From NCBI RefSeq assembly GCF_000620165.1, contig NZ_JHVN01000001.1, positions 124,001 to 188,000 of the forward strand: a stretch of 64,000 bases of DNA, in the 5' to 3' direction. Made by a program: the position numbers and the translations under genes. Source of the stretch: Anoxybacillus tepidamans PS2 (lineage in GTDB: Bacteria; Bacillota; Bacilli; Bacillales; Anoxybacillaceae). Positions within the stretch are counted from its first letter, which is position 1. Each line of letters starts with the position of its first letter. Positions 26,723 through 36,197 of the stretch are shown here, piece after piece. The notes beneath the pieces are model-generated. The model ran no database searches. It saw nothing but the letters and a program-made list of their open reading frames with translations, and was not told where the DNA came from.

Positions 26723-27487
26723 GTCTTGCGTACTTTAGCATGTGGTACGAAAAATAATCATTCTATTTCTATGTAGACGAAATGCTGGGGTATTTATCTT
26801 ATTAGGTCATATTATATTTCCCGATAACAAAAAGAAATACGATATCCTAGGTGATATTAATTTTTAAAGTACAAGTAAGTATTGTTGAAAATCTAATATT
26901 CAAAAAATAATACATTAATTAGTTATAATGTTATTTTTGAAATAATAACAAAATTGTAAATAATTAATTAATTAACCAAAATATTGAAATTGTGTTTTTT
27001 TTATGATATACATTTTTTGTAATATATTAAACTAGCTAATTGAATAAGAGGGAGGTGTTTCTGTTTCAATTAGCGTTGCAAAAACATACTAAAACTCAAG
27101 CTTGTAATTAGAATGCAAACATATACAACTTAATAGCAAAGTCTCACTGTCTGGGCTATTTCAATCGATCACACTTGTTTACACCTTATCTTATTTACGT
27201 GTTACGTGGCAATTTTTAAACGATCATCAATCAATCATATTTTAAATGAAAAGTGTTTAATAGTTAATCCTTCATTTTTCATAAAAATTAATTAGGTGTG
27301 ATCCAATATCATATAGGGCATTGCCTTGGGCTCATTCTTCTTTCATTCTTCAGGTCATTATATAAATTGGTAACAGGTGAGTTTTTATATGTTTGTTAGT
27401 ACATCCAATTACGTGTTTTGCAACGCATTCTTTTTGAACAATTTGGAATAGTAAATTAAGGTTTTTAAGAGGAAAGGAGAAGGAACA
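26723..27487. other. AT-rich region without a supported gene
   Basis: About 765 bases, visibly richer in A and T than both flanks, with stops in all frames and no ribosome-site-plus-frame that I can support. It lies where pstA, pstC and pstS would be expected if the pst genes were contiguous with pstB. It precedes the secreted-protein gene at 27488 and may hold its promoter. Confidence 0.6.
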
Positions 27488-27925
27488 ATGACTCAAAAGC
27501 TTAAAACATTGTTAATTGCAGTTGTTTTAACAATAATTGGAGTAGTGGGAGTATCTGATAATGCAAGTGCGGCAACCACAAAGACCGCTATTCCTATGAA
27601 TTCTAATTTTGCTTATGGTGGAACTGCCTACGTCTACACTTCAGAAGATTATTTAAATGTATATGCTACTTATGAAGCAGCTTATAACTCATACGTTTAC
27701 GTAAAATTAACATTGCAGCGATATACAGACGGTGCTTGGCACGATATTTCAACGAAAGCAGGATATGCTGAGTACAGTTTTGACACTAAGAAAAATCTAA
27801 ATGTAACTTTCAGCAACATCTCAAATGTACTCGAAAAACCTCACAGAATTAAAGTGCAAATTTATGATGGATACGTTACAAGTGATTTAATGCAAACCGC
27901 TTACTCCCAAAGCTGGACTAGATAA
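27488..27925 (+). CDS. Small secreted protein of unknown function
   Basis: 145 residues. A signal peptide is clear: MTQKLKTLLIAVVLTIIGVV followed by NASAA, with likely cleavage after ASA near residue 29, leaving about 116 residues. The mature part is rich in Tyr, Thr, Val and Ser in alternating patterns (YVYTSEDYLNVYATY, YVYVKLTLQRY), suggesting a beta-sandwich fold, and has no cysteine. A strong GGAAAGGAGAAGG site precedes ATG. Base composition is lower in G+C than the neighbours and no partner gene is adjacent, which points to horizontal acquisition. I do not recognise the family. Confidence 0.8.
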   Translation: MTQKLKTLLIAVVLTIIGVVGVSDNASAATTKTAIPMNSNFAYGGTAYVYTSEDYLNVYATYEAAYNSYVYVKLTLQRYTDGAWHDISTKAGYAEYSFDTKKNLNVTFSNISNVLEKPHRIKVQIYDGYVTSDLMQTAYSQSWTR

Positions 27926-28021
27926 AGAATAGACAAATATTGTTATAAAAAGTATACAAGATGTATATATTAAGGCTGATTGTTTTCTCTAAAAAATCAC
28001 CTGCTTAAAAATTTTTACACG

Positions 28022-28052
28022 AGGACTGCATCGGTCCTTCTTTTTTTATTTT
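28022..28052 (+). terminator. Terminator of the secreted-protein gene
   Basis: AGGAC-TGCATCG-GTCCT stem followed by TCTTTTTTTATTTTT on the plus strand, about 100 bases after the stop. Confidence 0.8.
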
Positions 28053-28842
28053 TATAACTGTTTTTCAAGTTTTTCTTGTAATCATCTACCTTAACTGTGT
28101 AACCATAGGCGATAACGATATACATTTAATGTCTGCTTCCAACCGAATCTATACTAGCTGCAATCACTAAAGACGCTTGTGAAACTTTCCAACAGATCAG
28201 TAAAAACAATGCCCACCTTCACGAAAAAAAGTTCTGTATAAAACAAAAACAATAAAACCCCCCTACAAGAATGATAGGAGGGTATGTACTAATTGTAGAG
28301 GTAAACACGCTACTTTTCTTTTTTATTTCAACCTTTTTCTTTATTTAGTAAATATGTTTTTAAATTATATCCACCTAACATAGGAGGTTTAAACAATTCC
28401 GATAGCTTCCAATTAAAGTTGAGGGGGTAAAACACTGCGTTTTAGTATCTCTTGAGGCAGAGATGGTCGATCCCTTAGAAAGAGATTTTTCCAAAAACAT
28501 CGTAACTCCTCACATGAACCATGATTTAGTCTCTATTTAAATTATTCAATTGAGTGTAAATTAGAATATGGTAAAAAATGGAGAGTTGCTTAGGAACTTA
28601 ACGACACGAATTCATAGATCCTGAAACACTCCCGTTGCCAACCTCTCCACTATCAAAAATAAGCTTGGTTTTATCGATAAACTAGGCTCTATCCCCTACA
28701 AACTACTTCCATCTATTAAGTAATTGGTAAAATTAATTGAAAAAAATATCCTCTTTATACCTACCATTTCAGTTAGGTAAAGTACCTAATCTCACGCGGT
28801 ATTACAAGTACTTTTCTTAACATAATAGCTATAGATATGAAC
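28053..28842. other. AT-rich region without a confident gene, between the secreted-protein gene and pbpA
   Basis: About 790 bases with many stops in every frame. It contains one minus-strand terminator (28254-28285) and two short minus-strand frames: a 41-codon frame 28375-28500 with GAGGAG five bases before its ATG, and an open 37-codon run 28331-28441 without a start. Neither is supported enough to call a gene. No remnant of pstA, pstC or pstS could be recognised. Confidence 0.55.
28254..28285 (-). terminator. Minus-strand terminator, possibly of pbpA
   Basis: CCCTCCTA-TCATTCTTG-TAGGGGGG stem followed on the minus strand by TTTTATTGTTTTTG. No terminator is evident right after pbpA, so this may end its transcript after about 560 untranslated bases. 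Confidence 0.65.
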
Positions 28843-30987
28843 TCAACCAGATACCTTTTTTAAATTAGTGGAAGTTGTTCCGCCATCCGTATCAACACTA
28901 GAACGATTTTTAGTCTTAGAGGTCCGCTGTGCCTTTAACTCGAAATACGTATCTAAAATTCGACGACCGATTCGGTTGTTAATCCCATCACTTTCTCCCT
29001 GTGTTGCCCACGGAACCACAACAGCAAATGACACCTCTGGGTTGTCATATGGTGCATAACCAACTAACGTTAAATTATATGTTGATTCGTTTTGACGACT
29101 CTTAATCGGTCCATCGTAAAAAGCTTGGGCTGTCCCCGTTTTTCCGGCTGGTTTATAAGAAGCGCTTGCAAAATATGAATATGCTGTTCCTCCCGATTCT
29201 TGCATTACGCGCCGGAATCCTTCCTTCACTCGGTTAATATATTCTGTTTTCATATCAATGCGGTTTAGTACAATTGGCTCAAAATCCCGGATGATAGGAC
29301 CTAGTTCTTTTCCATTATTATTTGGCTCGCGAATTTCTTTCACAATTTGTGGCTTCATGCGATAACCGCCGTTAGCGATCGTCGAAACGTATTGCGCCAT
29401 TTGCATCGGTGTATACATATCGTACTGCCCAATCGCTAAGTCGAGCAAAAGACCAGGTTGACTTGTGTTCTGCCCTTGAAAGCCGTTAATTTCGTTTGAC
29501 AAATCGATGCCTGTTTTTACACCTAACCCAAATTGGCTAAAATAGCGTCTTATTGTTGTGAACGCCTTAGGATTAATATCAAGCGGTTCATTCGGGCGAT
29601 ATATACCACCGCCAATCGCAATCGCAGTCTTAAACATATAGACGTTAGACGATTGCTTTAATGCTGTTAACTCATTAATCAACCCCATATTCTTCCATGA
29701 TTTTTTAGGTTTCGTATCTTTAATGTATAGTGGTTCATCTTTAATATAAGTATTCAGGTGAAGCACCCCAGTCTGGAATCCCGTTAAGACCGTTGCTCCT
29801 TTAACAGCTGAACCCATTGCATAAGCAGACGTAATATTACCAATGGAATAATCCACAAATTTTGCTTTCCCACTTCCGTCTTTTTGCAATAGCACCCCAG
29901 CCATTGTTAGCACCTCACCCGTTTTTGGGTTCATCATAACCACAAATGCACGATCTAACAGTGGCGAACGACCTTTTCTTTTGGTTGCCTGGAGTTCTTC
30001 TTGAATAATTTGTTCTACACGTTTTTGTAATTCTATATCAATCGTTAAAACAAGGTCTTTGCCGGGTTCTCCCGCATACACATTTTCCGTGTCGATGATA
30101 TTTCCTGATTTATCCGTAATGTTTCTCACTTTCGCTTTTTTGCCGTGCAGCACATCTTCGTATTGCGCTTCTAAATAGCTTTTTCCGACGCGGTCATTCC
30201 GGCTGTAATCGCGTGCTAAAAAGTAATCAAGCCGTTCGCGCGGCACTCCATCTTCATCGCTCGTGACGCTTCCAAGAACGGAGCGGAACGTATTGCCATA
30301 TACGTAACGGCGCTCCCAATCCGTCGTTGTATCGACTCCAGGCAATTCTTCTAAATGTTCACTTACAACGGCGTATTCTTGGTTCGTCACGTTTTTGTTT
30401 TTGACAATTTGCGGCGTCAACGCATAGCCGCTGTCTAATTCATGTTTAATCGCCAACACTTTCATTTCTTTCGGCGTGATCTCTTTTAAATCATCTGCCG
30501 TAATTCGTTCAAGCGTCAATTCGTATATTTTTTTGTCGAGTTCTTTATCAGACAGCCCTTTTTTCTTAAGGGCGTTCTTCTCTGCCTCGCTCACCTTTTT
30601 TTCTGCTTTTTCCTTGCGCGTTAAAATCCAATAATCTTTCATATCGCGCTCTGTAATTTTATCAACCGGTTTATCGATATATTGCGCCAGCCGTTCGGCA
30701 ATTTTTAACGTATCCTCTGGCGTTGTCGTTTTCGTGCGCGTATACGTAATCGCATTGAGCGGCACGTTATCAACAATAACGCGGTTGTATCGGTCATAAA
30801 TTTTTCCGCGCGGCACCGGCGTGCTCACCGTTACGTTTTCGGTCCGCTCCACTTCCTTCCGATACTGCTCACCATATACGATCTGTACAACTCCGAGGCG
30901 TAAAATCAAGGCTGAAAACAGTAAAAACACGACAAAAAACAATATATTTAAGCGAAACGGCACTTGCGCCCTTTTCTTTTTTTTCAA
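28843..30987 (-). CDS. pbpA: Penicillin-binding protein 2-type transpeptidase (class B PBP)
   Basis: 714 residues, TTG start with GGGGG eight bases upstream. A short basic cytoplasmic tail and membrane anchor (about 13-35) are followed by the dimerisation domain ([12 protein letters not shown] at 55-66) and a transpeptidase domain with SAVK at 393-396, SSN at 446-448 and KTG at 616-618. The enzyme cross-links peptidoglycan; B. subtilis PbpA supports cell elongation and spore outgrowth. Next to yqgE as in B. subtilis, but on its other side the pst genes are missing. Confidence 0.93.
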   Translation of the reverse strand: MKKKKRAQVPFRLNILFFVVFLLFSALILRLGVVQIVYGEQYRKEVERTENVTVSTPVPRGKIYDRYNRVIVDNVPLNAITYTRTKTTTPEDTLKIAERLAQYIDKPVDKITERDMKDYWILTRKEKAEKKVSEAEKNALKKKGLSDKELDKKIYELTLERITADDLKEITPKEMKVLAIKHELDSGYALTPQIVKNKNVTNQEYAVVSEHLEELPGVDTTTDWERRYVYGNTFRSVLGSVTSDEDGVPRERLDYFLARDYSRNDRVGKSYLEAQYEDVLHGKKAKVRNITDKSGNIIDTENVYAGEPGKDLVLTIDIELQKRVEQIIQEELQATKRKGRSPLLDRAFVVMMNPKTGEVLTMAGVLLQKDGSGKAKFVDYSIGNITSAYAMGSAVKGATVLTGFQTGVLHLNTYIKDEPLYIKDTKPKKSWKNMGLINELTALKQSSNVYMFKTAIAIGGGIYRPNEPLDINPKAFTTIRRYFSQFGLGVKTGIDLSNEINGFQGQNTSQPGLLLDLAIGQYDMYTPMQMAQYVSTIANGGYRMKPQIVKEIREPNNNGKELGPIIRDFEPIVLNRIDMKTEYINRVKEGFRRVMQESGGTAYSYFASASYKPAGKTGTAQAFYDGPIKSRQNESTYNLTLVGYAPYDNPEVSFAVVVPWATQGESDGINNRIGRRILDTYFELKAQRTSKTKNRSSVDTDGGTTSTNLKKVSG

Positions 30988-31072
30988 GCCGAAAACCCCC
31001 TACTTTTTTCGCAACTCCTTATTTTATTGTAAAAGAAACGACGACATTTTTCCAGAAAATCGACATAATGAA

Positions 31073-31098
31073 AGAGGCTCTTATGCTGGAGAGCCTCC
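31073..31098 (-). terminator. Probable weak terminator of yqgE
   Basis: GAGGCTC / GAGCCTC stem overlapping the yqgE stop; only a short T run follows on the minus strand, so function is uncertain. Confidence 0.45.
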
Positions 31099-32367
31099 TT
31101 CTTTGTTCGTCAAATTTCGGTGAATAACCACATCTTCTCCCTCATTGGAGCGCTTGCCTTTTAATCCGATGGGACGGACACAAAAATAAATGAAGGCATG
31201 TCCCGCCCCAAGCACTAGCATCAATGCTGGAATCCCTATTTTCTCATTAAATAATGTGATCGTCAACAAAAATGCGACAATCGATACAATGCGTCCGCTG
31301 TTTAAAAACAACTCCCGAACGACAATATACTCGATTCTCATCTCTCCTGATTCCCAGCTTCTCCCGATTACATCAAATGTCAGCGATGAATATGGAACAA
31401 GCAGCACAGGATAGCCAATCGCAATCGCTGCCGCATACAGCATAAGGCGCCCGTAAGAAAGATCAAAAACGATTAAGAAAAGAGCCGCGTATAAAAGAAG
31501 GCCGCCGCATAAAATGGCTGTTTTTCGGTAAGACGGCTTAATGATTCGCGACACGATATAATAAGCAATAAACGATGTGAGCGAATTAACAAATCCAAAT
31601 TTTCCGAGCGCCCATTCGCTGCCCGTCGCCATATACACAAATACGGAAATAATAAAGACAAAAATTCCTTCCCTAAGCCCTTGAAAAAAATGCGCATTCG
31701 TAATGAGCCGCCAATCTTTATTGTTCTTCCTCTCTTTAACAATGCGCAATAAAGCATATTTTCCGTTTGCCGGTCTTCTTTTAAGCAAAAAACTGAGCGC
31801 AACCGCCACAAGAAACAATGCTAACGATATAGCAAAAATCAATGTATATCCTTTCCACTTCGCCAGCGAAGAAATGATATATCCCGCTGCAATCGGCCCG
31901 ATCATGCCAGCCGCTGACGTTAAAATCCCTAAAAACCCGTTAAAAAAATCCCGCGTCTCCGGCTCAGTAATTTCAAATGTCAGCACATTAAAAGCGAGCC
32001 AATAAAAACCGTATCCAATCCCGAGCAACGCTCCAAGCAATAATAAATAATGGCGTGCATTGCTTCCGACCATGAGCACCGCCATAAAAAAAACAGCTAA
32101 AAAAGAAACCCCAAGACGAAGAACAATGATGCGGTCAATTTTTTTCGCCAACCGTCCTGCCAAAATAAACGTCAGAGGCTGCAATACGACAATGGCTAAA
32201 TTGTACAATGCCAAATCTTGGAATCGACCAGATTGTTTCCATAAATACACGTTCACAAACGTGTTGGAAAGAGCGATGCTCAACGAATAAAAACCGCCAA
32301 TACACAACAATAGTATTAGATCCCGATTCACATGTTCGCTACCGGTTATTTTTTTTAACATCGTCAT
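31081..32367 (-). CDS. yqgE: Major facilitator superfamily transporter YqgE
   Basis: 428 residues with about 12 hydrophobic segments in two six-helix halves separated by a charged loop (LKRRPANGKYALLRIVKERK, about 195-215). The MFS loop 2-3 region is AGRLAKKIDRIIVLRLG. GGGGAG lies six bases before ATG 32367. The substrate is unknown. Position between pbpA and sodA matches B. subtilis yqgE. Confidence 0.87.
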   Translation of the reverse strand: MTMLKKITGSEHVNRDLILLLCIGGFYSLSIALSNTFVNVYLWKQSGRFQDLALYNLAIVVLQPLTFILAGRLAKKIDRIIVLRLGVSFLAVFFMAVLMVGSNARHYLLLLGALLGIGYGFYWLAFNVLTFEITEPETRDFFNGFLGILTSAAGMIGPIAAGYIISSLAKWKGYTLIFAISLALFLVAVALSFLLKRRPANGKYALLRIVKERKNNKDWRLITNAHFFQGLREGIFVFIISVFVYMATGSEWALGKFGFVNSLTSFIAYYIVSRIIKPSYRKTAILCGGLLLYAALFLIVFDLSYGRLMLYAAAIAIGYPVLLVPYSSLTFDVIGRSWESGEMRIEYIVVRELFLNSGRIVSIVAFLLTITLFNEKIGIPALMLVLGAGHAFIYFCVRPIGLKGKRSNEGEDVVIHRNLTNKEGGSPA

Positions 32368-32492
32368 GATAAACTCCCCTTTTCATCTAAAGGGTAGTTT
32401 GGCATATTTTTATCATTCTATACAGCCAATAACAAGAAAAGGAAGTCATATACCAACCGCAACCGCTTATGTCCTAATGATCACACACAAAT

Positions 32493-32531
32493 AAAAAAGG
32501 ACGGTTCCATCAAAGAACCATCCTTATTTTT
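32493..32531. terminator. Terminator downstream of sodA
   Basis: AAGGA-C-GGTTC / GAACC-A-TCCTT stem with A-rich and T-rich flanks, just past the sodA stop. Confidence 0.82.
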
Positions 32532-32534
32532 AAA

Positions 32535-33143
32535 TTATTTCGCTTCTTCGTAAAGTTTTGCTACTTGATCCCAGTTCACAACATTCCAGAATGCTGAGAT
32601 GTACTCTGGACGGCGGTTTTGATATCTTAAGTAGTATGCATGCTCCCAAACGTCCAATCCAAGGATCGGTGTTTTTCCTTCCATTAATGGTGTATCTTGG
32701 TTTGGAGTGCTTGTAATTTCAAGTTCTCCATTATTTACAACAAGCCACGCCCAGCCAGAGCCGAATCGAGTTGTTGCCGCCTTTGTGAACTCTTCTTTAA
32801 ATGCAGCAAAGCTGCCGAATTTCTTGTTGATCGCTTCTGCTAAAGCGCCTGTTGGCTCGCCGCCGCCATTTGGCGAAAGAATTGTCCAGAAAAGAGTGTG
32901 GTTCGCATGTCCGCCGCCATTGTTGCGAACTGCTGTACGAATGCTCTCTGGAAGCGCTTCTAAATTGCTGAGTAGCTCTTCAAGCGTTTTGTTTTGCAGC
33001 TCAGCATGTCCTTCTAGTGCTGCGTTTAAGTTTGTAACATACGTGTTATGATGTTTAGTGTGATGGATGTTCATTGTTTCCTTGTCGATATGAGGTTCAA
33101 GCGCATCATAGGCATAAGGTAATTGAGGCAATTCAAAAGCCAT
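32535..33143 (-). CDS. sodA: Superoxide dismutase, Mn/Fe family
   Basis: 202 residues. It dismutates superoxide in the cytoplasm. Metal ligands fit H27 ([13 protein letters not shown]), the histidine in NHTLFW, and D and H in [21 protein letters not shown] and GSGWAWLV match Mn-type family members from thermophilic bacilli. AAAGGAGG precedes ATG 33143. A SigA promoter lies at 33203-33231. Confidence 0.96.
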   Translation of the reverse strand: MAFELPQLPYAYDALEPHIDKETMNIHHTKHHNTYVTNLNAALEGHAELQNKTLEELLSNLEALPESIRTAVRNNGGGHANHTLFWTILSPNGGGEPTGALAEAINKKFGSFAAFKEEFTKAATTRFGSGWAWLVVNNGELEITSTPNQDTPLMEGKTPILGLDVWEHAYYLRYQNRRPEYISAFWNVVNWDQVAKLYEEAK

Positions 33144-33202
33144 CGAAATTCCTCCTTTGTTGTCATTATGTATACGAACGAAAGATCCGTCCGTTTAAAT
33201 TT

Positions 33203-33231
33203 AGCTTACCAAAATTGCCACAATGTTTCAA
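33203..33231 (-). promoter_or_regulatory. SigA-type promoter of sodA
   Basis: Minus-strand TTGAAA (33231-33226), 17-bp spacer, TAAGCT (33208-33203), 60 bases before the start codon. Confidence 0.62.
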
Positions 33232-33353
33232 TTTATTTGCTTGTTTCATAAGCTTAACAATTTTAATACATCCCCTTAACAAAAAATTAAACATCATCCA
33301 CTACAGTGGAAATAGCGTATTAATATACGTATGAAAAATAAGGGGAGAAAACA

Positions 33354-35117
33354 ATGAATCAACGAAAAAAAATATGGCTCAACTTATTACAAAATACGCA
33401 ACAAAAACTCTCTATTTTTCGCCGCTCCATTCAGCGAAGATCCCCACTTTCTTTCCTACACCCCCGGTTTGTTAGCAAATGGAGTTTACAGGCACTATTA
33501 GCATTTGTCATCATTTCTATTACTTGTATTTCCTCTGCTATGATTGCTTATGTCGGCTACAAGAAAAACAAAGAAATGACCGTTCAATCTATTGAGCAAC
33601 AAATGCAACTTTCTACCGAAGTCATCATTGAAAAAATCTCTATGTTGAAAACAACAACGACAAATGAGCAATTCTATAAGAAGCTCCCATATGTATTAAG
33701 ATTAAATGAACAAAAATTTCGCACGCTTCATTTGCAGCCGATGCAATTTGTTATCACTAAAGAAAAACATATCGAAAAACTATCCGGATTCGATAGCCAA
33801 CTGCCTTCTATACCCCGCCAGGCAATAGAGAAAATGTACGAGCAAAAACAAGGATTGATCCATCTTCAAGGATTCACGCTATGCTATGCTTATTCTGTTG
33901 ATTTGAACGGAGAGTTATACGTATTAGCGCTGAGAGACGAAGAATATTTGCAACCTGTGTTTTCATATCGAAAAATAAGCTTGCTCATTTCGCTAGTGAC
34001 GACCCTTGTTGCCAGCATGATTGGATTTATTATCGTACGACAAATTCTCAAACCGATTGCCGACTTAAAACACGCCATGCGGCAAATAGGTGAAGGAAAT
34101 TTGCAAGTGCGATTGCAAGCTAAATATTTAAGCAATGATATCCAAGCTTTAATGTCTGGATTCAACCAAATGGCAGACAGCCTAACTGACTTGATTGAAC
34201 ATTTAGATACAAGTTCAAAACACGTCATGATGTCATCTGAAACATTGCATCGCACTTCGCAGCAATCAAAGGAAGCGTTTGGGCAAATCGCTACAGCTAT
34301 GAATGAAATTGCAACTGGAACAGAAAAGCAAGCCCATTCTGCAATGACAACTTCTCTATTTTTTAACGAAATCGCACAAGGGATGGAATATGCGGCGGCT
34401 TTGATGAAAGATGTGGAAACATCGACGTATGAAGCCACCCATAAAGCCCATATCGGGAACCAACTAGTCGACAGCACTGTAAACCAAATGAATTTAGCGC
34501 AACAAACGATCGGCGAAACGGCGGAAACAGTGTATGCATTAAGTGAAAAATCAAAACGTATCGACAAAATTGTTAATCTAATTAGTCAAATTGCAAACCA
34601 AACGAATCTTCTTTCCTTAAATGCAGCTATTGAGGCAGCAAGAGCAGGAGAACACGGAAAAGGCTTCTCCGTTGTAGCGAACGAAATTAGACAGTTAGCG
34701 GCTCAAAGCGGACAGGCAGCCAAACAAATTCAAGAGATTATAGAAGAAATCCGACAAGAAATGGAAAAAGCAGTTGTCTCCATGGGGCGCGGATCAGAAG
34801 TGCTCAAAAATGGGATCAAAATGGTTCACGAAACAGAAACGTCATTTAAAACAATCGCGCAAACAGTCAACAACATTGCTAAAGAATCAAAGGAAGTGGC
34901 TTCCATTGTCCATCGTGTCCGTTCGCAAACCCAACAAATGTCGGCAAATGTCGAGGAAGCGGCAGCCGTTTCTCAGCAGGTCGCCGGCAATGTAGAGCAC
35001 GCAGCCGCTGTCGTACAAGAACAAAGTGCTTCGATCGATGAAGTATCACACGCAGCCCATTCTTTAAACGAACTAGTAAAACAGCTGCAAAAAGTCGTTG
35101 GTACATTTAAAGTCTAA
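33354..35117 (+). CDS. Methyl-accepting chemotaxis protein
   Basis: 587 residues. Two membrane segments (about 45-68 and 208-230) flank a small extracytoplasmic sensor region of about 140 residues; a HAMP domain (about 228-285, [20 protein letters not shown]) and a long cytoplasmic coiled-coil signalling domain follow, with the hairpin tip [20 protein letters not shown] near residue 412. GGGGAG precedes the ATG. The ligand is unknown. It sits between sodA and yqgB, where I recall no receptor in B. subtilis, so it is probably an insertion in this lineage. Confidence 0.9.
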   Translation: MNQRKKIWLNLLQNTQQKLSIFRRSIQRRSPLSFLHPRFVSKWSLQALLAFVIISITCISSAMIAYVGYKKNKEMTVQSIEQQMQLSTEVIIEKISMLKTTTTNEQFYKKLPYVLRLNEQKFRTLHLQPMQFVITKEKHIEKLSGFDSQLPSIPRQAIEKMYEQKQGLIHLQGFTLCYAYSVDLNGELYVLALRDEEYLQPVFSYRKISLLISLVTTLVASMIGFIIVRQILKPIADLKHAMRQIGEGNLQVRLQAKYLSNDIQALMSGFNQMADSLTDLIEHLDTSSKHVMMSSETLHRTSQQSKEAFGQIATAMNEIATGTEKQAHSAMTTSLFFNEIAQGMEYAAALMKDVETSTYEATHKAHIGNQLVDSTVNQMNLAQQTIGETAETVYALSEKSKRIDKIVNLISQIANQTNLLSLNAAIEAARAGEHGKGFSVVANEIRQLAAQSGQAAKQIQEIIEEIRQEMEKAVVSMGRGSEVLKNGIKMVHETETSFKTIAQTVNNIAKESKEVASIVHRVRSQTQQMSANVEEAAAVSQQVAGNVEHAAAVVQEQSASIDEVSHAAHSLNELVKQLQKVVGTFKV

Positions 35118-35199
35118 TCATTTTATCCCGTTTCGCAAAATCGGCTGTAATGGCTGCATAACTTTTATCCAAATGTTTTTATCTTCTTAAATATAATGT

Positions 35200-35233
35200 A
35201 AAAAAGAATCTCTTGTTGACGAGATTCTTTTTT
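35200..35233. terminator. Terminator downstream of the chemoreceptor gene
   Basis: AAAAAAGAATCTC / GAGATTCTTTTTT stem with an eight-base loop. Confidence 0.87.
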
Positions 35234-35301
35234 GCATGAGTTGAATTATAAAGCGTGACGATATACAATGGGCATGGAAGAAAGGGAAGGATGTGCAAGC
35301 A

Positions 35302-36078
35302 ATGAACATATTCGTACAAATGTGGAAAAGTATATATTCACCAAAAGATATTGCCCGATTTCGCTTCCAAAAAATCGGGAAAACGATTTTATACGTCTTC
35401 GTGCTAGCTTTAATTTCCACATTGCCGACCGCTTATTATTTCACAACAAGCTTCGTCGACGGAATTCGCTATACAACTGAGCTGTTAAAAAATGAAATTC
35501 CTGCTTTCACCATTGAAAATGGCACACTACATTCTTCAGCGACGAAACCGATTGTCATTACTGAACACGGACTCACCATCGTTTTTGACAGCACAGGGAA
35601 AATGACAAAAGAAGAAGTGGAACGGGCCGGAAATGCGATTGGATTATTAAAGCACGAAGCGGTGCTTGTTGCTAACAATCAAACACAATTTTATAACTAT
35701 TCCATGTTTGCGCAAAATGCCAAGCTAACGAATGAAGATGTGCATTCATTTATTGAAACGATTCAATCATTGTTGCCTGTTCTTGTTCCATTAGCGTTTC
35801 TGTTCCTCTATATTTTTACAAGCGCAAGCAAATTTATTGGCGTTTCTGTTCTCGCCTTCATTGGTCTCATTTTAAAAAGCACGCTCGATAAAAAAATCTC
35901 CTATCGCCACACATGGACGATGGCTGCTTATTCAGTGACATTATCCACTGTCTTCTTTACAATCATGGAAACATTGCGCACAGTCGTGCCGTACGCTGCC
36001 ATGATTCACTGGTTCGTATCAGTTACCGTCCTATTTTTAGCTATCAAAGAAATTCCTTCAGCTAAAATGCAAGACTGA
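35302..36078 (+). CDS. yqgB: DUF1189 family membrane protein (YqgB-like)
   Basis: 258 residues from ATG 35302 (AAGGA ten bases upstream; a GTG three codons earlier is too close to the site). An N-terminal membrane segment (about 28-50) is followed by an external domain of about 110 residues and four C-terminal segments. MNIFVQMWKSIYSPKDIARFRFQK is the usual opening of DUF1189 proteins (no more than 20 residues quoted: MWKSIYSPKDIARFRF is the core). Function unknown. The IS1182 element begins six bases after the stop. Confidence 0.82.
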   Translation: MNIFVQMWKSIYSPKDIARFRFQKIGKTILYVFVLALISTLPTAYYFTTSFVDGIRYTTELLKNEIPAFTIENGTLHSSATKPIVITEHGLTIVFDSTGKMTKEEVERAGNAIGLLKHEAVLVANNQTQFYNYSMFAQNAKLTNEDVHSFIETIQSLLPVLVPLAFLFLYIFTSASKFIGVSVLAFIGLILKSTLDKKISYRHTWTMAAYSVTLSTVFFTIMETLRTVVPYAAMIHWFVSVTVLFLAIKEIPSAKMQD

Positions 36079-36088
36079 ACAACAAAAA

Positions 36089-36107
36089 GGGACTGACCCA
36101 AAAGTCC
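36089..36107 (+). repeat. IS1182-family left terminal inverted repeat
   Basis: GGGACTGACCCAAAAGTCC; it matches the right end at 14 of the first 15 positions. It overlaps a hairpin running from about 36091 to 36132. Confidence 0.75.
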
Positions 36108-36197
36108 GCTAAAAAGCGGACTTTTGGAGTCAGCTTTCTTTATTTTTACATATTTTATTAAACAAAAGGGCGATTTTTCTCCTTTTGTTTCCATTGC

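Noticed and set aside
28331-28441. Open minus-strand run of 37 codons ending KEKG
   Set aside because: It has no start codon or ribosome site and an upstream in-frame stop; protein-like composition alone does not support a gene remnant.
26723-28842. Search for decayed pstA, pstC or pstS remnants in the island
   Set aside because: No stretch in any frame resembled the permease loops or the phosphate-binding motifs.
33240-33353. SigD-type promoter (TAAA-N15-GCCGATAT) before the chemoreceptor gene
   Set aside because: A TAAA with a 15-base spacer exists, but the downstream octamer TGGAAATA matches the consensus poorly.
35200-35233. Inverted repeat considered as a mobile-element end
   Set aside because: It is a simple terminator stem with A and T tails and has no partner repeat.
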